Position numbers and translations under genes: made by a program
Origin: Halichondria panicea
Taxonomy: Eukaryota; Porifera; Demospongiae; Suberitida; Halichondriidae
NCBI RefSeq assembly: GCF_963675165.1
Contig: NC_087387.1
Location: 639,501 to 703,500 of the forward strand
DNA: 64,000 bases
Reading direction: 5' to 3'
Shown here: one piece after another, positions 12,625 to 23,028 of the stretch
Layout of the letters: each line of letters opens with the position of its first letter
Position numbering within the stretch: position 1 is the stretch's first letter
Notes under the pieces: generated by a model
What the model saw: only the letters and a program-made list of their open reading frames with translations
Databases searched by the model: none
Told to the model about the DNA's origin: nothing

Positions 12625-14296
12625 GAAAACAAATAAAACATCGAAATTCTTTCGCTACAACATATACACATACTTCCTGGTATCACTTTAATGAAATAAT
12701 TCGATTTATGGACTTTTGAAACGCTTCAAAGTTTGAAGTTAATTGTTATAATGCCTTTAGGCGACACTGAATGTGAACTGTGGCACGTACTTGTATGTAT
12801 TCAAATATCTGCATACTGTAAGCTTTAATTTGGACATATATAATTGCCTGCATGCCCTCAGTGACATCATTAATTTTGTGGACTGATGTGCTTCAAGGGT
12901 TGCCAAATAAGGGCAAACTAATTGAGGTGTTAGGGTAACTACATGATTGGATTTCAGACAGTGCCTGGTCCGGACCATTGCTTCACATCAGAACCAGAAC
13001 TATCATTACACGACTGTACATGTACACTCGTGAGAAAAACACAAGTCTGCGCAAATAAATATTGCAAGATCCACTTTATTTAGCCAATTCCTACCCAAAA
13101 CACGTTTGAAGTTGGTCTAACGCATTACCGGCTTTGTACGTTGCAAGGCAACTGATGCTATCAAAACATAAGCACGCACACGTACTTCACCATGGTAACC
13201 GTTACGTCCCATCTCTACAGCAAAGCTATAGGCGTATATATAATTATAACGGACACGTACAGACATCACATGACAATCACATGACCTGACTCACTTTTGA
13301 TAACCTGCTGGTAAAGCTGAGAGGCTTGACAGTGGAACAACTTGTTTCTGCATGCAAAAAGAAAAAATTATAACACGGCACACATAATGGGTAAAGATCA
13401 TTAACCACACACATGAAAAATCCAACTACTCACATTCCCGTAATCCATGTAGAGAACGTGAGCTTTCTTTCCTTCGATTCTCTCCACTTTTGCCCGATAC
13501 CTGAAGTGGGAGGAGTCTGTTTATTCATGCACGACCAACTATTGTTATAGCTCTATAGAAAATGTCTCCCAAATTCTCTACAAATATCAGTGCTGCAATG
13601 AAATACAGTGCTAAAGTAGAAATTATAGGCTCAGGTTATACGTACAGACACTGATTTTCTTACCATAGTCCGTCTGTGAACTTTAGCACGCAGAGCGCCC
13701 CCCTTGTAGCGTTGAAGGAACCAGCGAGGGGGGGATTGGCCGAGAGGTCATTTCTCAGTTGCTCCATGAGAGTGGTGAACTGAACACCTGGCAAGCACGG
13801 GGATAAAGATGGTCTCTTATGCTTACTTACTATTCAGGCTCAAACATAAGGCTAGAAAAGAACGTTATCCACAAGTTGTCCTTTCTTCACAAACCACCAC
13901 CCACACACCCACCCACACATACACCCCTCACACCCACCCACATATATACACATACACCCCCTCACATTCACTCCACACACACCCACCTTGGTCGACAAGT
14001 TGTGCCCAAAAGTTGTTTGGGCTAACCACTTCAGTGACAACAATCTTCTTATGATTGACCTTTCTCGACTCTCGGGCGGAGCACTATCCTCCCCCGGGGT
14101 CACAGCAGCCACCTCTCCCTCCTCCGCCACCTCGTCAGCAGCTGGCTCCACATAGTCCTAGTAGAGTAATTCGTGGATACAATGAAACAGTAAAGTGGAC
14201 CGGAAACATATAATGTGTACAGTAAAACAATTAATGCGTGTAATAACAGAGAGGCTTCACTGTATGTAGATTGTAAGCAAAACTTATGTAGCTAGC

Positions 14297-14500
14297 TACC
14301 GCATTACTAGAATGTTTTGCAAGCATCAAATATATGCAAACTTTGATCAATTTGCAAAAATTAATCACAAAACCTAAACAATTACACACGATCCTTGCCA
14401 GAACGCAATAGTTAGATCGCAAAGGGTTGGTTTTTCTGCTGATTTGGCTCATTCGCAAAGGCAAAATATTTTAGTAGCAAAATATTTTAGTAGTACGGCA
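14297..14500. mobile_element. Family-C MITE, opposite orientation, copy 1
   Basis: CGCATTACTAGAATGTTTTG on the left, AAAATATTTTAGTAGTACGG on the right. Inside it is the inverse of 12411-12624. Counterpart at 42185-42384. Confidence 0.7.
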
Positions 14501-14940
14501 GTACAACCCGTCAAACTAGTACTGACTACTACTACAATTCTCAGCCATAATGGAGCATTGCACAACGACTAGTAATACATGTACATCAACACAGTGCGGA
14601 TGAGCACAGCTTTAATTTCGTAATTTTTTGAAAGCTTAGAGACAGGCTTTTCAGATGCTGTCTTAAAAACAAATAAAAATGGCAGGGGAACCCGTCACCC
14701 AGCGTTAAATGAAGCATATTTGAATGGCCAATAACTGTGCATGTGCTGTACATGTACTCACTCACCAGCCATAATGAAGTTGATGAGGCAGGTGTCCTTG
14801 GAAAGGTAGAGCTTGGCTCTGGACCCTGAGGCTACAAACTACAGGGGCCAGGAGTTAGAATACAGTTGTGATTTTTACAATGATGGCTCTAAGTTAAACA
14901 GAGGATAAGTACTACCCACCCCCCACGCTTTCACTCTTCA

Positions 14941-15060
14941 CACACCTCCACGAGGGCCACTGTACGACCAACTACTCACCCCCCACACCTCCACGAGGGC
15001 CACTGTACGACCAACTACCCACCCCCCACACAGCCCCACTCTCTTCACACACCCCACACT
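14941..15060. repeat. Tandem fragments of the SND1 exon 11 3' end
   Basis: CCACGAGGGCCACTGTACGA, the last coding bases of exon 11, occurs at about 14,948 and 14,990 in C-rich filler. Related copies lie at about 43,822 and in true exon 11 (43,881-43,900). It marks the ragged end of the duplication. Confidence 0.85.
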
Positions 15061-16174
15061 TCTATGGTTGGAGGAGTAGTCTTGACCATAGATTGAAAAG
15101 GAAGGGGATTGGAAACGAAAATGTTTGCGTGAAACATTCCGCGTTATAGGGCGTGGCTAAAACTACAAAGGGGACTATTTTATAGTCAGCACGCTCATTA
15201 CCTATCTTGGCTGCCATACAATGTGCTGTACATAGAAATGGTGAAATTGATCACTTTTAATGTTGAATATTTATGCCTCGGTGCGCATGCGCAAGCGAGG
15301 TATACGGTAGTGTGTTTGTGTGTCTGTGTGTGTGTGTGTGTCTGTGTAGACTGCTACAGCTGCTCAAGGATGAATCAAGTGCAAGTAAGAGTTTCTATAG
15401 GCTTCTAGTCATGTTTACTTGGATTTTAATTCGTGGATTTGCAAAATAATGCTTCGTTCTCGAGTTATGCCTAGTTTTGCTTACTTGGAATGCCATTGCA
15501 GCCTTTTCAGAAGAGCACGTAGCCAAACTTGTTTACCGAGTGTTACTACTCTACTTAGTAGTTAGCTCTGTACTAGAACGCTAGCTAGAGCTGCAAGGCT
15601 CTGTTGATGGCAGCCATTAATTTTAGACTTGAACTTTTGGCATCGATCGTTTTTAACAACAACCATGGTCGATCATTACCCACTCTTTTGAGTTTGCATG
15701 CAGCAAAAGTAAAAATGTTCATCAGTATAAAAGCTATTAGTAGCTTCATGTTATGTAGCTTTGCATCTCCACCGAGGCATCAGCACCTGCGGTGCTTTCA
15801 TCTAAAAAGTAAAGAGAATATAGCTCTAAAAGGTCGAGATTATATTTTCTTTGTTTCCAATTGATACCTACTATCAGGGGGCATGTAATGGGGGTAGCTC
15901 TGAGATGTATGCAATAAGTTTCCCGGGCTTTTGCGGGAGTTATGAGGAGATACACGGATACTCTATCTATGCAGCACTGAGTAAGCATGCAGTAGTGCTG
16001 ACTCAGCACAATAATGCGCATGCTCAGAACAGCTGCAGCTGGCTAGCTAGCTAGCTGTAGAGTTACTAGTGGTATGGTAGCAGAGAGCTAGAGGTAAGTG
16101 GTGGTCGCTTATAGAGCTGCAGTGGTCGGTGCCGACCACTGCCGGCAGAACCCTGCAATGTATACCGTACACGG
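15061..16174. other. Non-genic spacer between the SND1 pseudogene and the exon 4 relic
   Basis: Holds one dispersed repeat (15,277-15,530) and, at 16,122-16,143, the palindrome CAGTGGTCGGTGCCGACCACTG. Nothing resembling SND1 exons 5-11 was found here. Confidence 0.6.
15277..15530 (+). repeat. Dispersed repeat, TGCCTCG... family
   Basis: Shares a GC-rich head followed by GAGGTATACGGTAG, a TG-rich tract, and a body containing CTCGAGTTATGCCTAGTTTT with 24370-24520 (minus), 38980-39235 (minus) and 61090-61325 (plus). The nature of the element (SINE-like or other) is not clear. Confidence 0.7.
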
Positions 16175-16256
16175 CGGTAATTTCCTGTCCGCTGTGTCTT
16201 TGTACAAAGCTCCTCAGGGCATCGTTGCTCATGTTCCAGGTGACATCACGACTGAC
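16175..16256 (-). pseudogene. SND1: Orphan relic of SND1 exon 4
   Basis: An 82-bp block matches working exon 4 (46936-47017) almost base for base, including the AG acceptor. It encodes the same [18 protein letters not shown] segment, the linker into the second SN domain. The 3' end has changed: the working exon ends ATT GAT G followed by GT, while the relic reads ATT ACC GCC GTG, so the donor at the normal position is lost. Almost no intron sequence matches on either side and no neighbouring exon is present. It lies about 1.1 kb beyond the recognisable edge of duplication copy 1, on the side where exons 5-11 would be expected. It probably remains from a larger original duplication. Confidence 0.85.
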
Positions 16257-18461
16257 CTGATAAGTGGTAACTGCTGTATATATCAATTAACAAATTAAAC
16301 ACAAAGAGGCTTGTATATTTTGTTGCCGTGGCTATGTACAAATAATTGTACATTGTAGGGTGCAGTGCAAGTTCAGGTTGACGTGAGTATAGTAGGAATG
16401 CTTACTCAGCGTATTTATTTCGTGGGGTACATTATACGTATAAAATATCAACCACAAATTAAACCTTCAATTACTAGGCAATTTAAAAGGTGATCAATTA
16501 TAGATTCCCAGGTACTCCCTTCAAAAACAATTTCTAGGATTTCATACAATTGAGCTCTCCCTTGGGCCCTTTGGGGGTGTTTATTTTTGTGCTCTCTAAC
16601 ATTCCAATCAGTGATTGTAGGCACTCCTTGCAATTGATTCTTGAGTGAAACAATAAAACTGTTACATGCCCTAGCTCCATTTGCTGCATGGTACTTGGTT
16701 GCACCTGCAGAACTTTATATATATAAGTACTGTAACCTGTCATCAATAGTGGGGGAATGTGTGCATTATCTTCACGGGTACACACAGCTGCTGCACGTTT
16801 GTTTTTGTTTATAGGTGTGTTATCCAGGGTGTTCCTCGATGTTATGTCAGATATGTATATCATTGGTCTATTGTATCCAATCGGATTCAATTACGAGCTT
16901 GAAAGAATGCATGTACGTTGCTTAAGGGCATAATAAGTAGGAGGCTATACATGTACAGCTGGGGGACTTTGTTCGATCGTGTATGAAATGGGGAATAGCT
17001 ATAGAGGCTAAACTATGTTGCTACGAAGCTAGATGATGGATAATGATTAAGAAACACACAACAATGAGAATGCATACGAAATGTTCTTTAAATATAATAA
17101 TTATGGACATGTTACGGTGGTGATAATCGATGGTTAATCATTAAAAGTGATAAGTAGTATCCACTTGACACACATACTGTTCACGCGCACACAAGGTACC
17201 TGTATGTACGTGTTAGCATTACACAGAGCCGCGTATACATACTTGATATAATGAGTTTAATTTATAGTTGTGCCAATAATTACGTTCGCACGGGTTTCGA
17301 GTAATTTGATATGTCAACAAAAATCATCTTGCATGTGCATGAATGGAAACACAATAGGTAGAGTGCAGTGGTGAAGCTTTAATTGTATATCCTATGGACA
17401 TGGCTGCCATGACGATCATCATAGAGTGGGCGTACGTACAGAATTGTAGTAACATGCATGGCTGCAGTGAAAAGGATAAGAAATGTACCACATGCAAATT
17501 ATATGGATTTTATTTTGTATAGGTATAAATTGGGTTTAATGTTCTAGATATCCATGGCAACTCACGGCTGTCGGGTTGACGAGGGGTTGAATGAAAGTAC
17601 AGGAAAAAAATGTTTGCAAATATTGGATGTAGTACAAAGGAATTCTTCCAGCAACAGCTAAGAATTTAGAGTCTAACATTTGATCAGTGGCTTTGTGTTC
17701 CGTGACAAATTTTTATTTTTGGCACAACCTTTGTAGATATGCAGTTGGTATAAGGAACTGTTGATGTGTTCGTCGGATATCACTAGCTAGTGCGATTGAG
17801 CTACAAAAGGTAATAGTTGAACAATTTGGCAAATAACTTGTACATGTACAAGCTATATACCCAATGAATGCAGAAAATGCTCATTGTGATTGTCTTACTT
17901 CTTATGCATGCAACTCAACCATTTGTACATGCACCTCTGAACACGTTTAGACTTAGCCTCGGTCCCAGCTGGCCGATTTCTTTTTTAAGTTGAGGCTGGG
18001 AACAAGGCTATAGAATAGACTAAATTCTCCACGCACTGCATGTTATGTATAATAGCTACTTAACTCATTCATGCATGAAATGTAGCAGCTATTATTGTTA
18101 ATACATGCAATTATTACCAAGAGTATAGTATATATACTCCTTAATATGACGTTTTGCACGAGTTTCATAAAATCATTAAACATGTACATGTACTAACAAA
18201 TTGAATGAGTTGTGCCTGCACAAACGGAGATGGTCATGATTGCACAATGTGTATAATTATGCCTAGAGAAACGACACAAATAGCCTGCTGGTGATAGATA
18301 AGTAATAACAGGTTCAAAAAATTGAAATTAGTGTCCATTATAAGGACATGACAATGTAGCGTCTCTTAGACACCAACTAAAAATGTATATGTGCCATAAA
18401 TAATGTGAATAATTGTGGGAGATAGATTGGGTTCACTTTATCCGTCACAATTTATTATATA
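16257..18461. other. Non-genic spacer
   Basis: AT-rich. The longest frame (16,534-16,890, minus, 118 codons) matches nothing known and has no splice or composition support. A short inverted pair, TAGCCTCGGTCCCAGC and GCTGGGAACAAGGCTA, lies at 17,953-18,012. No gene seen. Confidence 0.55.
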
Positions 18462-19085
18462 TCATTTATTGTTGCCAATTACCCGTGTGCAAAGCTGGCA
18501 AGCACATTCTATATCTTTTGCGATCCACACCTTGTGAGTTTCACGTTGCCCATCTTGACAAGTGAAAGTCACTCTTTTGAAACCAATCTCATGGCTTCGT
18601 GAGGTGCAGCAACGACAGTTAGATATCGTATAGGGTGCCTCTGCTTTTACAAGTGTCTCACTTCGACAGAAACCACCGCACATTGGAACTAGGATTTCTT
18701 TATCATTACATCCTTCGTGGGACACTGTGATTTTGCCCCTCCTTTTTTTGCACCGATTTCTGTCTAAGCTTGAGGACTGGGGCGGCGTTGAGTTAGGTAG
18801 CGATACAGCCGTTGGGCTAGACGACGAAACACTCGAGCTGGTGGTAGGTTGTTGGGTGGTTGAGCTGGGTAGCGATGCAGCTGTTGGGCTGGATGACGGA
18901 ACACTCGAGCTGGCGGTAGGTTGTTGGGTGGAGGAGATGGGTTCTGTTATGGAGTCAGTAGTGGTATTCTGTCCGCAGCAGTTGTTTGTGCAAATGAGCA
19001 GAAAACACAGAATTATCAAATTTTTCAGTTTTGTCCAGGACTGACTGTGTCTACCACATGATGTGGCTTGTATATACGAGTCCAT
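18462..19085 (-). CDS. Secreted protein with Ser/Thr-rich stalk and C-terminal cystine-knot (CTCK-like) domain
   Basis: The 207-residue protein has three parts. A basic and polar N-terminus of about 20 residues precedes a hydrophobic segment (about 21-33, LKNLIILCFLLIC), read as a signal peptide or signal anchor. A mucin-like Ser/Thr/Pro stalk (about 40-107) holds two near-identical 23-residue repeats starting QQPTASSSV and QQPTTSSSV. The cysteine-rich domain spans 112-199, with Cys 112, 126, 136, 140, 157, 159, 160, 176, 194, 196 and 199. CGGFC, CRCC and CACQLC match the spacing of C-terminal cystine-knot domains of mucins, von Willebrand factor, norrin and Slit. The coding part is one exon. 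A good acceptor (TCCTACAG) about 20 bp upstream of the ATG suggests a 5' UTR intron. An AATAAA lies within the last codons (18465-18470) and another just after the stop (18451-18456). The exact family is not recognised. Confidence 0.85.
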   Translation of the reverse strand: MDSYIQATSCGRHSQSWTKLKNLIILCFLLICTNNCCGQNTTTDSITEPISSTQQPTASSSVPSSSPTAASLPSSTTQQPTTSSSVSSSSPTAVSLPNSTPPQSSSLDRNRCKKRRGKITVSHEGCNDKEILVPMCGGFCRSETLVKAEAPYTISNCRCCTSRSHEIGFKRVTFTCQDGQRETHKVWIAKDIECACQLCTRVIGNNK

Positions 19086-22000
19086 TCTCTTTCTGTTGAG
19101 TTATTCTGTAGGAAAAGAAACGAAAATAAAATACAAAAAACCTTTAATTACATGTCACTTAAACAATTAGGACACTTTTCTTATCAATATTTACATTTTT
19201 ACTCCAAAAACGAATGTTTAAATTTTGTCAGAATCACTACAGGTTAGCAAAGATTATTGTCATCATTATTATATAACAGGTTGGTCACGTATGGTGAAAA
19301 TTGCTTTGTATAGTTCAGCAAAAATGTACAGGATGCATGCAAATTCCCGGCTAGTCTAGTCTATGGTAGCATCTAATCAATACTAGTATCTGCAGTTCTT
19401 CCTGTATAAATATGCATGTATTTTACCATTGTAGTATTTATACGTCTAGAAAAATAGCCCCAGGCTGTACACTACTTGTGTCTACCATGCAGATATTACA
19501 TAATGGTAGATGCATTAACTTATTAAATAGGTCACCTATCTCAGCAGACTACTAGGAAGTACAAATATAAACTAAATAGAATACCATTGACACTTTATAA
19601 TTATAAAAGCTATGTTATAGCTCTGAGCCTGAGGCTACTGAATACTTCGGAGTTTTCCGGTTTGCAGGGGCAACTTTCTCAAAACAAATTGGAGGACCAA
19701 ATATGTGGTGTTGGTGTCTTATATACTTCCCTACAAGCCAACAGCTCCATGGCAGCTATAGCAACTAAACAATATATAGTCTGCAACAAAATCTCACCTT
19801 TAAAATTTAGTACCAATGAAAGGAAGACTTGGTAGTTTTTGCAGAAGATGTGAGCTCTCAGCTTTAATTCTCTTATTTTGTTATCTTTTGTTATAACATG
19901 AAGGCAGTAGGATTGTTGCTTTTATATGCATGCATCTAAACACAACAATGAACAGGAAATTAAGATTATGACGCGTTTGTGTCATAATAATTATCTGGCA
20001 TCCTTCATGCATGGTTGACTAGTAATTATGGCAACCAATGCCGAGGGCGTAGCCCGAGGCTGAGGTTATAAACCATAATTACTAGGCAACCAGTCAACAA
20101 TTTATTTATTTACTGCAAAAACAGCAAAACAGTCATTTGAACATCAATGGAGACAGTCAAGCTTGCTCTCACAGCCACTTTTGTGCCTTAGAATATGCAG
20201 TTAGAACAGTTACAGCTGTCAAGTATGAGAGCTAGCTACTTCTCCAAGCAGCTAGGTTCTACTGGAAGCCATACAGTTTGACCAGACTTGCCCACCAATA
20301 TCAGCAGCTGCCGTTTTCAATTTGCATTGCACAAGTCTACCAACACTGCTGCACTGTACTCCTCTACCTCTGAGCCACAGCCTTGACTAGAAACACAGAG
20401 CAAGGATTGAACTGCAATGTTTCAAGCTTCATGAACATGTAATAAGTAGCCTAGACTGCTAGCTAGCTCAGGTCAATATGACAATAGCACAAAACATAGT
20501 CTACAAAAACTTTTTGCGTGCTGTATTGCTATTTTACTGTGTACAAAATATTAATTGTCAAGATGATTCAAAAGTTGAATATTGCTTGTAGGAAGTAAAA
20601 ATATGAGCCATATTCCATACTTCCCTGGGGGAAGTAAAATATGGCTCATGATCATATTCACTGGAAATCACCTAGGATACGGAGTGAATCAGTAAATAAG
20701 TATTAGTTAATGTACAGTGTAGAGGGGTTTACTGTCATAAACCCCGAGGAACTGTGCATTAATTGATATATGTCCCATCTGATTGGCTCACTGGTTGCTA
20801 TGCATCAAGCTGCATGACCACCACATAGCAACACTATTCAAACAAGAAGACAACTAGGAAAAGAGAGCTCGTCCACACACCAGGGCTGCTGTCCACACTC
20901 AAATCCTTGCGCAGCCTGAACAGAATATGAGCAGCCAGCCCCTCCCTCAAAGCGAAAGGTACAGAGCCACTCCCCCTCTCTGTTCAATTAGTCAGCCCCT
21001 CCCTCCACTTACTGCGCAGCAACCAGCCAGAAGAAACAACACAGCTAGCTCTAGATGGTGTCTAGACCAGCTCTCTTCAGCTATGCCAGGCTAGTAGGCA
21101 AGCAAAGGTAAGCTTAAAATAGCCACTCCTATATTATTACTAAACTGGCTTCTTTTTATTTAAATACAGAAGCTGAACAGGCCTAGTGCAGTGCGTGCAG
21201 TACTAGTGCTAGTGAGCAAGGCTCAGCCTGAGCCCTAGCCCTCTCCCAGAGTGTCTCTAAAGCAGCTCCTTCTGCAAGCACACAGCAGAATTTTTGATAA
21301 ACTAGTCTACAGACTACACCCTCTGTCTCTATGTTTTCCATTATGACATTTTGTTTCTCATGCAAAACATTTTCATTCATCGAAAACACCATTAATTAAT
21401 TTTTACTGGATATGCTTGAGGTGCCAATTTATGACAGTTAAACCCCACTAGACTACATGGCAAAAGTGTAGTAGGTGGGAAATATGTATTTATAATACAC
21501 ATGTGCACAAGCTATTGCAGTGCAATGCAGACTCATAGCTAGTTGGCTGCTGCATGCATATATTAAATATTCTTATGACAATTTAGCTAGAGGCCAAACG
21601 GTCATCACCAGCAGTACGGCACTGTGTCAATACTATGATGGCCTATGGGTCCATAGTTATAATCTAATAAGCCTAATTTAGTATGCAAATGAGGGCGCCA
21701 CTGAGGCGGACGATGCTGATGTTTACAAGTCAATTATAATAGCATACTTCTGCTGTATTATTTATAGGATATAATTATGTCTCATCCAAAAAGCCCAATG
21801 TGTTTTAATTAATTACACGTGCAGTTTTTTTAAGTGCAGTAGTGGTCCACATCTGCAAGTAGAACCCAATAAAAGAACACTTGCAACACACTTGTACAGC
21901 TACAAAATTGCATAATTAGTTGACAGCACCTGCAGAAAAGCTGAAGTTTCGATTATTAACAAGTCAGGTGCTAAGAGACAGACTACTATAGAGCATATGC

Positions 22001-23028
22001 ATGGCTTACTACGTACAATCTATTAAACATTGGACAGGTCATGCAATTATGCAGTAAAAAGGAGGAACCCGTGTATATACACAATTCTTATTTGTATCGG
22101 GGGGTGGTAAATATTCGCAGGTGAGCAATGGATACAGTTTATAGGCAAGGTCGCTTCATTCGTGGGGTAAAATATTCGTGGTCAGAACTTCAGCCACGGA
22201 TATTTTGCCCCCCAGAAATTACCAACCATAGGGTATGTGTTCAACCACCTCGATAATTATACACAAGTTCATATTTAAACAAAAGCATACCACCGGCCTC
22301 CAAATTAAACTTAACAATCCAGTCATGTACTGAGCAGTGACTGATGATATAAAATGCCTACACACATGCTTCCACAATTGAATTTGGTGTGTGAAAGTTG
22401 CCAGTTATAGCCAGTACATTTCCAATTTGTGTAATACTTTTGTACGTTTACTATTCAATTAGATATAATTAATGCCACCCACTGTTTTCCAAAGGAGAGC
22501 AAAAACATTATACTGCATCTAACCCAAACTATGCTGTTATTCATGTCCATTTCAATAAACACTACAACACACACACAAAACCGAAAATCTTAAATTTAAA
22601 TTGTATCTCACGCTAATTATTATTAATAGACTACATTGCTATAGCCACTTTGCCAAGCTTAATTTATTAATTAGGGCCCGTCCTTGAAAACACAATTAGT
22701 ATATCCATAATAGTGCATTGTATTAGCATGATTAGCGAGAGTACTATTGTTATAGTCTCGACAAGCCCTTACAGAACACTAAGTGGCATACATACACTTA
22801 CCGAACCTTGTACTTTAACGGACATAATTATGATGACATTTTGGACGTACGTTAGATTAAATTGTAATTGTAATTGTAACATCATAATGCTATAAATTCC
22901 TGACAAAATTTGTTTGAAAATATAGAAATTCCATTCGACACACTTTTGACATAATCCCTAACTATACGAAGCTATAAATGCTATAATTATATACATATAT
23001 ATTTATATACATAAAGTTACTTCTTTTT
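19086..23028. other. Intergenic region, cystine-knot gene to SND1 3' end
   Basis: Contains inverted-repeat hairpins at 20,010-20,097 (GTTGACTAGTAATTATGG against CCATAATTACTAGGCAACCA) and 20,590-20,655 (AATATGAGCCATATT region), and a family-A relic at 22,094. A GC-richer stretch near 20,870-21,110 ends in AAAG/GTAAGC, a good plus-strand donor, but no frame supports an exon. A minus-strand AATAAA at 22,663-22,668 may be the SND1 poly(A) signal, 360 bp after the stop. Confidence 0.5.
22094..22235. mobile_element. Degenerate family-A MITE in SND1 3' flank
   Basis: GGTAAATATTCGC near the left end and CCCCAGAAATTACC near the right, with paired GTGGGGTAAAATATTCGTGG and CACGGATATTTTGCCCCC segments. 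Confidence 0.5.

Larger units (their letters stand above)
1529..14838 (-). pseudogene. SND1: Partial SND1 duplicate, degenerate (duplication copy 1)
   Basis: Counterparts of SND1 exons 12 and 15-22 lie on the minus strand with their splice signals largely kept: exon 12' 14838-14766, 15' 14157-13987, 16' 13787-13664, 17' 13500-13434, 18' 13347-13295, 19' 8146-8092, 20' 7840-7748, 21' 5699-5589, 22' 1573-1529. Every one has the parental length except 15', which is 171 instead of 166 nt. The extra 5 nt lie near 14,067-14,071 and shift the frame. Exons 13 and 14 are missing: the copies diverge at about 14,607 and rejoin within 40 bp, where copy 2 has about 950 bp. Joining 12' to 15' would reach a TGA within eight codons. 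By eye the retained exons differ from the working copy by about 11 silent and 7 replacement substitutions. Exons 12', 19' and 21' are identical to it. A terminal exon, if any, would lie left of the window. Confidence 0.88.
1..15060. repeat. Segmental duplication, copy 1
   Basis: Position 1 corresponds to 24,874. From there sequence identity to copy 2 is high across exons, introns and embedded transposons, down to a ragged edge of CACACCTCC-type repeats near 14,940-15,060 inside former SND1 exon 11. Both copies are in direct orientation. Copy 1 has private changes: a 434-bp tandem duplication (2923-3775), a 64-bp tandem duplication (5922-6053) and deletion of the exon 13/14 region. The left boundary lies outside the window. 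Confidence 0.95.

Noticed and set aside
1-15060. Copy 1 as a second functional SND1 gene
   Set aside because: It lacks exons 1-11, 13 and 14, and exon 15' is frameshifted. A shorter noncoding or truncated transcript is possible but not supported by the sequence.
16534-16890. 118-codon minus-strand ORF in the spacer
   Set aside because: No recognisable family, no codon or splice support, and an overlapping alternative frame is equally open.
18727-19044. Plus-strand ORF opposite the cystine-knot gene
   Set aside because: Mirror of the Ser/Thr repeat on the coding strand; the minus strand has the cysteine pattern and a signal segment.
20870-21110. Possible exon of an unrecognised plus-strand gene
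   Set aside because: Only a good donor (AAAG/GTAAGC) and a slightly higher GC content; no long frame, no partner exons.
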